Assembly (NCBI GenBank): GCA_964534355.1
Contig: CAZHNZ010000001.1
Location: forward strand, 1-64,000
DNA from: CAXXIC01 sp964534355
GTDB lineage: Bacteria; Bacteroidota; Bacteroidia; Bacteroidales; UBA7332
Reading direction: 5' to 3'
DNA: 64,000 bases
In this document: positions 59,445 to 64,000 of the stretch, piece after piece
How positions within the stretch are numbered: position 1 is the first letter of the stretch
Layout: each line of letters opens with the position of its first letter
The notes under the pieces: model-generated
The model's input: only the letters and a program-made list of their open reading frames with translations
Database searches by the model: none
Told to the model about the DNA's origin: nothing
Position numbers and translations under genes: made by a program

Positions 59445-60050
59445 ATGGCAAGATATACAGGCCCCAGATCAAGAATTGCTCGTAAGTTTGGAGAAGCAAT
59501 TTTCGGACCGGATAAAGTTCTTTCTAAGAAAAACTATCCTCCGGGACAACATGGAAACGGTAGAAAGAAAAAAACGTCTGAGTACGGTATTCAGCTTCGT
59601 GAAAAACAAAAAGCTAAATATACCTATGGCGTTTTAGAGAAACAATTCCGTATTCTGTTTGAAAAAGCATCACGTACAAAAGGTATTAAAGGTGAAGTTT
59701 TGCTCCAACTTTTGGAAGCTCGTCTTGATAATGTTGTTTATCGTTTAGGATTGGCTCCTACCCGTGCTGCAGCTCGTCAATTAGTTTCACACAGACATAT
59801 TTGTGTGAATGGTAAAGTTGTAAATATTCCTTCATACTCGATTAAAGCAGGACAGATTATTTCTGTACGAGAAAAGTCGAAATCTTTGGAAGTGATCGTT
59901 GATGCTTTGAATGGTTTCAATCACAGTAAATATCCGTGGATGGAGTGGGATAAGTCAACTATGGCTGGTAAGTTCCTTCATATGCCTGATAGAACTGATA
60001 TTCCAGAAAATATCAAAGAACAACTGATCGTAGAATTGTATTCTAAATAA
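59445..60050 (+). CDS. rpsD: 30S ribosomal protein S4
   Basis: 201 residues. The S4 RNA-binding domain is RLDNVVYRLGLAPTRAAARQ with LVSHRHICVNGKVVNIPSYS. No zinc Cys set at the N-terminus. Initiates 30S assembly. Confidence 0.98.
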   Translation: MARYTGPRSRIARKFGEAIFGPDKVLSKKNYPPGQHGNGRKKKTSEYGIQLREKQKAKYTYGVLEKQFRILFEKASRTKGIKGEVLLQLLEARLDNVVYRLGLAPTRAAARQLVSHRHICVNGKVVNIPSYSIKAGQIISVREKSKSLEVIVDALNGFNHSKYPWMEWDKSTMAGKFLHMPDRTDIPENIKEQLIVELYSK

Positions 60051-60061
60051 TAAATAAATTC

Positions 60062-61054
60062 ATGGCGATATTAGCATTTCAAAAACCCGATAAAGTAATA
60101 ATGCTGGAAGCGGACAATAACTACGGTAAATTCGAGTTTCGTCCGTTGGAGCCTGGTTACGGTATTACCATAGGTAATGCACTACGCCGAATACTCCTTT
60201 CTTCATTAGAAGGCTTTGCTATTACTTCAATTAAGATTGATGGCGTTGAGCATGAATTCTCAACAATTCCCGGAGTCATTGAAGATGTAACGAACATCAT
60301 CTTAAATATAAAGAAAGTTCGTCTGAAGCAAGTCGTTGAGGAGATAGAATCCGAGAAGGTTGTTATTAATATTTCGGGAACAGAGGTGTTCAAGGCAGGG
60401 GATATTAGCAAACATTTATCTGGTTTTGAGGTGTTGAACCCGGAATTGGTTATTTGTAAGTTGAGTCCTTCAGCTAGTTTTACTATAGAGTTTACTATTA
60501 ACAAAGGTCGTGGATATGTGCCCGCAGATGAGAATCGTACGGCAAATGATGAATTGAATGTTATACCCATAGATTCAATTTATACACCAATACGCAATGT
60601 TAAGTATGCTGTGGAAAACTATCGTGTTGAACAAAAAACTGACTACGAGAAACTTGTATTAGAGATAACTACTGATGGTTCTATACTTCCTAAAGAAGCT
60701 TTGAAGGAAGCTGCAAAGATATTGATTTATCACTTTATGCTTTTCAGTGATGAAAAGATAACACTCGAAATGAGTGACACTGAGAGTGGTGAGGATTTTG
60801 ACGAGGAAGTATTGCACATGAGACAACTTCTGAAGACGAAGTTGGTTGATATGGATCTTTCTGTACGTGCGTTGAATTGTTTAAAATCAGCTGATGTTGA
60901 GACATTGGGTGAATTAGTTCAATACAATAAAGCTGATTTACTGAAATTCAGAAATTTTGGCAAGAAATCACTGACAGAGTTGGATGAGTTATTGGCTAAC
61001 TTGAATCTTTCATTTGGAATGGATATAGCAAAGTATAAATTAGACAAAGAGTAA
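60062..61054 (+). CDS. rpoA: RNA polymerase subunit alpha
   Basis: 330 residues. N-terminal dimer domain (GYGITIGNALRRILLSSLEG) and C-terminal domain with helix-hairpin-helix (LSVRALNCLKSADVETLGEL; RNFGKKSLTELDELLANLNL). Confidence 0.98.
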   Translation: MAILAFQKPDKVIMLEADNNYGKFEFRPLEPGYGITIGNALRRILLSSLEGFAITSIKIDGVEHEFSTIPGVIEDVTNIILNIKKVRLKQVVEEIESEKVVINISGTEVFKAGDISKHLSGFEVLNPELVICKLSPSASFTIEFTINKGRGYVPADENRTANDELNVIPIDSIYTPIRNVKYAVENYRVEQKTDYEKLVLEITTDGSILPKEALKEAAKILIYHFMLFSDEKITLEMSDTESGEDFDEEVLHMRQLLKTKLVDMDLSVRALNCLKSADVETLGELVQYNKADLLKFRNFGKKSLTELDELLANLNLSFGMDIAKYKLDKE

Positions 61055-61058
61055 AGCA

Positions 61059-61526
61059 ATGAGACACAATAAGAAATTCAATCATTTGGGTCGTACTCAT
61101 TCTCACAGAGAAGCCATGCTTGCTAATATGGCATCGTCATTGATTAAGCATAAGCGTATTTTTACGACTGTTGCTAAGGCAAAAGCGCTGAGAGTATATG
61201 TTGAGCCCATCATAACAAAGTCAAAAGAAGATACAACTCATTCGAGACGTATCGTTTTCGGATATTTGCAGGATAAATATGCTGTAACTGAATTATTTCA
61301 GGATATTGCTTCTAAAATTGCAGATCGTCCGGGTGGTTATACCCGTATCCTGAAAACAGGAACACGTTTAGGTGATAATGCATCTATGTGTTTTATCGAA
61401 TTAGTTGATTACAACGAAAACATGTTGAAAGAAAAATCAGTTAAGAAAAGTAAAACCCGTCGTTCTTCAAAGAAAAAAGATGAGGGTGTTTCTGCTGATT
61501 CTACTACAGAAACAGTGGCCGAATAA
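61059..61526 (+). CDS. rplQ: 50S ribosomal protein L17
   Basis: 155 residues. Core MRHNKKFNHLGRTHSHREAM to about residue 115, then an extra Lys/Ser/Glu tail (KKSKTRRSSKKKDEGVSADS), usual in Bacteroidota. Last gene of the cluster. Confidence 0.98.
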   Translation: MRHNKKFNHLGRTHSHREAMLANMASSLIKHKRIFTTVAKAKALRVYVEPIITKSKEDTTHSRRIVFGYLQDKYAVTELFQDIASKIADRPGGYTRILKTGTRLGDNASMCFIELVDYNENMLKEKSVKKSKTRRSSKKKDEGVSADSTTETVAE

Positions 61527-61544
61527 TTGTAATCTGGCAGATAA

Positions 61545-61584
61545 TAAAAAAGAGATTGCCCATATCATGGGTAATCTCTTTTTT
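61545..61584 (+). terminator. Terminator of the ribosomal cluster
   Basis: AAAAAAGAGATT-CCCAT / ATGGG-AATCTCTTTTTT with a three-base loop, 20 bases after the rplQ stop. Confidence 0.93.
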
Positions 61585-61658
61585 GTTTTATACCTTATTT
61601 TTGGTAGTTTCTAAATTTTAGAGTAATTTTGCGTTCAAATTATTAAAACCTTATTTCT

Positions 61659-62321
61659 ATGAGAATAAGAATCCACAGAGAAGGCTGGGATTTGTTGGTA
61701 TTATCCCTGCTATTTCTTTTGGCATTAGATTTGCTTCTTTGGTTTAAAACCCCGCCATTTGTCTTTTATTCAGTTTTTCTTGTTACATCTGTTGTCTATT
61801 TATTGTTGGTTAATTTTTTTCGTTGTCCAAGACGAATTTATTCCGGTGAAACAAAAGATATTGTTGTAGCACCCGCAGATGGAAGAGTTGTTGTAATCGA
61901 AGAGGTTATTGAAAATGAATATTTTCATGATAAGAGATTGCAAGTCTCTATTTTTATGACACCATTTAATGTGCATGCAAATTGGTATCCTATCAATGGG
62001 AAGGTTAAGTTTGTTACGCATCATGAAGGTCGTTTTATGGGTGCTTATTTACCCAAATCAAGTACAGAGAATGAGCGTTCGACTATTGTAATTGAGTCAG
62101 AGACCGGTGTTGAGATTTTGGTACGTCAGGTTGCAGGTGCAATGGCACGTCGCATTGTGACCTATTCTGATATAAATGATGAGTGTAAGATAAATGAGTT
62201 TTTTGGATTCATTAAATTTGGCTCGAGGATTGATTTGTATCTGCCGTTAGACACGGAAGTATTGGTTGATTTGGATATGCCGGTAGTGGGTAATTTGACA
62301 CAAATAGCCAGGTTTAAGTGA
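61659..62321 (+). CDS. psd: Phosphatidylserine decarboxylase
   Basis: 220 residues, the short form (Psd type II). Two membrane segments near the start (about 11-50) are followed by VVAPADGRVVVIEEV, SIFMTPFNVHANWYPINGKV and the self-cleavage site FGSRIDLYLP (Gly-Ser, from which the pyruvoyl group forms). Makes phosphatidylethanolamine. Its stop overlaps the pssA start by four bases (GTGA). Confidence 0.95.
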   Translation: MRIRIHREGWDLLVLSLLFLLALDLLLWFKTPPFVFYSVFLVTSVVYLLLVNFFRCPRRIYSGETKDIVVAPADGRVVVIEEVIENEYFHDKRLQVSIFMTPFNVHANWYPINGKVKFVTHHEGRFMGAYLPKSSTENERSTIVIESETGVEILVRQVAGAMARRIVTYSDINDECKINEFFGFIKFGSRIDLYLPLDTEVLVDLDMPVVGNLTQIARFK

Positions 62322-63022
62322 ATCAGATAAAAAAGTACGTTCCCAACGCAATCACCTGTCTCAATCTTTTGGCAGGAAGTATTGCTGCTGTATCCGCGAT
62401 AGAGGGACTTTTATTGCAGGCTTGTTGGTTTATACTGGTAGCTGCTGTTTTCGATTTTCTGGATGGATTTGCAGCACGGGGATTGGGTGCTTATTCATTG
62501 ATTGGTAAAGAGCTTGACTCTTTGGCTGATGTGGTTAGTTTTGGATTTGCACCATCATGTCTTGTCTTTACAATGCTGCGGGGGCGATTGTTAACAGAAT
62601 CTGTATCGAATGTCGGGTGGTTACCTTATATCGCTTTTCTTGTAGTTGTATTTTCTGCTTTACGTTTAGCAAAGTTTAATATAGATGACAGGCAGACGAC
62701 CTCTTTTGTTGGTTTGCCAACACCTGCGAATGCCCTTTTTTGGGTTGGGGTTGCTTCAAATCAGTTTTCTGTGAATGGATTCGAATTGTCATTATTCGTT
62801 TTAGTGTGTCTTACTCTTCTCTTTTCGGCTCTATTGGTTGTTGAATTACCTATGTTTTCATTGAAGGTAAAGGGTTTTTCATTCAGATTAATCTACAAGC
62901 AGCTTTTTTTGTTGTTTTCCGGTATTGTGTTTCTTTATTTGTTTGGCTTATTTGGATTGTCGATGACTATATTGCTGTATGTGATTAGTTCTTTGTTTGT
63001 GAAGTGGTTTAAACTTGATTAA
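62318..63022 (+). CDS. pssA: CDP-diacylglycerol-serine O-phosphatidyltransferase
   Basis: 234 residues with a GTG start at 62318 overlapping the psd stop. The CDP-alcohol phosphotransferase motif is complete: DGFAARGLGAYSLIGKELDS and LADVVSFG. About seven spans. It makes phosphatidylserine, the substrate of Psd; the pair forms the phosphatidylethanolamine pathway. Confidence 0.95.
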   Translation: MNQIKKYVPNAITCLNLLAGSIAAVSAIEGLLLQACWFILVAAVFDFLDGFAARGLGAYSLIGKELDSLADVVSFGFAPSCLVFTMLRGRLLTESVSNVGWLPYIAFLVVVFSALRLAKFNIDDRQTTSFVGLPTPANALFWVGVASNQFSVNGFELSLFVLVCLTLLFSALLVVELPMFSLKVKGFSFRLIYKQLFLLFSGIVFLYLFGLFGLSMTILLYVISSLFVKWFKLD

Positions 63023-63064
63023 AACGTAGCGCTACGGAATCTGTGCGTGTAATAGGTAAAGGTT

Positions 63065-63304
63065 ATGTTTTATTTGTTTATATTTATTCTGATTATTATT
63101 TTGTTCCCTATTCTTGTGATTGGGGCTAAAATTCTACATTTATTCTTCCGTATTTTATCACCCTTTCGAAAAATGTACAAACAAGCAAAACGGGAAGAAC
63201 GGGAATCTCAATCTTCCGATTCTGATACTACTAAAACAGAACGTAAGAAGATTTTTTCTTCGAATGAAGGAGAGTATGTGGATTTCGAAGAGGTAGGACA
63301 GTAG
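63065..63304 (+). CDS. DUF4834 small membrane protein
   Basis: 79 residues: one span (about 2-25, LFIFILIIILFPILVIGAKI), then a basic helix and an acidic end (SSNEGEYVDFEEVGQ). The family is found next to pssA and tadA in Bacteroidales; function unknown. Confidence 0.85.
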   Translation: MFYLFIFILIIILFPILVIGAKILHLFFRILSPFRKMYKQAKREERESQSSDSDTTKTERKKIFSSNEGEYVDFEEVGQ

Positions 63305-63310
63305 GTCGTT

Positions 63311-63745
63311 TTATCTTTTTTTGCGAAAGAAGGAGCGTAACAGTTCAGAGCATTCGTCTTCAAGAATTCCTTTGCTGATTTTTGTTTTAGGGTGTAGTAT
63401 GTTTTGATTGAGTGAAGAATACCCTTTTTTAGGGTCGGATGCCGCAAATACGATTCTTGATATTTGAGACCAATGTAAAGCGCCGGCACACATGATGCAC
63501 GGTTCCAGAGTAACGTAGAGTGTGCAGTCGGTCAGGTATTTCCCCCCTAATACATTTGCAGCAGCTGTAATGGCCTGCATTTCGGCATGCGCTGTGACGT
63601 CGGATAGTGTTTCTGTCAGATTGTGAGCTTTTGAGATGATTCTGTTTTGACAAACTACGACAGCACCTACCGGGATTTCATCTTTATAGAATGCTTTTTG
63701 GGCTTCGGATAAAGCCTGTTTCATGAAATATTCGTCTGTGAACAT
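63311..63745 (-). CDS. tadA: tRNA-specific adenosine deaminase
   Basis: 144 residues. Zinc and catalytic residues: H53 and E55 in TAHAEMQAI, C83 and C86 in EPCIMCAGAL. It turns A34 of tRNA-Arg (ACG) to inosine. Converges with the DUF4834 gene, with six bases between. Confidence 0.95.
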   Translation of the reverse strand: MFTDEYFMKQALSEAQKAFYKDEIPVGAVVVCQNRIISKAHNLTETLSDVTAHAEMQAITAAANVLGGKYLTDCTLYVTLEPCIMCAGALHWSQISRIVFAASDPKKGYSSLNQNILHPKTKISKGILEDECSELLRSFFRKKR

Positions 63746-63773
63746 CTTGGTTTGAAGGGGATAAGCGGTTGTT

Positions 63774-64000
63774 TTATTTCAGAATATCTGATTCATTGAA
63801 AAGGGTAGGGTATTCCAAATCTGCTTTTTTCCAAAGATAACTCATTATCTGTTCCCGGGTCCAGGCCGATTGATTATTTATTTTATGCTTGGTCAGGTAG
63901 GATCGCAGCATATTGTACTCTTTTTCGTTGAGTGTAAAAGAGATTTTATATTCGCGTTTCAGGGATTGAGCCTTTGCTTTTTGGGTGCTGATTTTGCTTT
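63774..64000 (-). CDS. Unrecognised protein, C-terminal part only
   Basis: The frame is open from the window edge to the TAA at 63774-63776: about 75 residues are visible. It begins SKISTQKAKAQSLKREYKIS and continues with FTLNEKEYNMLRSYLTKHKI. The end is EQIMSYLWKKADLEYPTLF. The composition is basic and helical. The pattern of a short strand then helices is reminiscent of ribbon-helix-helix DNA-binding proteins, a weak resemblance. It is 28 bases upstream of tadA on the same strand, probably one transcript. Confidence 0.6.
   Translation of the reverse strand, partial: SKISTQKAKAQSLKREYKISFTLNEKEYNMLRSYLTKHKINNQSAWTREQIMSYLWKKADLEYPTLFNESDILK

Noticed and set aside
1..64000. CRISPR array, tRNA, rRNA genes or complete insertion sequences
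   Set aside because: I looked for regular repeat-spacer series, cloverleaf-type sequence and transposase motifs; none was seen. Only short repeats are present.

Overview
The window is chromosomal DNA of a Bacteroidota bacterium, most likely of the order Bacteroidales. Reasons: promoters of the Bacteroides type (-7 TAnnTTTG) recur before genes; there are outer-membrane receptors with carboxypeptidase-like regulatory domains; two secreted proteins end in type IX secretion (T9SS) sorting-like domains; and the ribosomal cluster runs rpsL-rpsG-fusA-rpsJ...rplQ with map, infA and rpmJ inside and no tuf. Genus cannot be fixed from sequence alone; a Paludibacter/Dysgonomonas-like relative is plausible.

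Left part (1-13.8 kb, all minus strand): a partial surface protein with a CarboxypepD-reg domain, a TonB-dependent-receptor-like barrel and a thioredoxin-fold protein. Then comes a 13-gene run (13727 down to 5692) with one ABC ATPase, a zinc-ribbon protein, a lipoprotein with a PLDc_N-like membrane end, six related ABC-2-type membrane proteins, three related small single-span proteins and a YtrA-type GntR repressor. A palindrome (TACACT-N8-AGTGTA) lies exactly over the -7 element of its promoter. This amplified Ytr-like transporter locus is the least ordinary part of the window.

14.0-32 kb: a large secreted GH43-like/beta-helix protein, an Nramp metal transporter, an era-fabH-rpmF-yceD group, a histidine kinase, and an arginine cluster (argR-GNAT-argG-...-argC-...-argD) with an ARG box before argR. 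The arginine cluster is interrupted by a RhuM-Fic protein, a Cys-rich small protein and a four-helix-bundle protein flanked by low-complexity repeats. rnhB diverges from argR, followed by gamma-like and beta subunits of a Na+-translocating decarboxylase.

32-43 kb: dnaG, a GC-rich repeat, serB, pgk, a secreted protein, a strongly folded non-coding region, an ORF6N protein, and a kdgK-eda-exuT operon for hexuronate breakdown preceded by a LacI-type operator candidate.

43-61.6 kb: a DUF3467 gene and the fused str/S10/spc/alpha ribosomal cluster, all plus strand, ending at a strong terminator. 61.6-64 kb: psd-pssA-DUF4834 (phosphatidylethanolamine synthesis), then tadA and the C-terminal end of an unrecognised gene on the minus strand.
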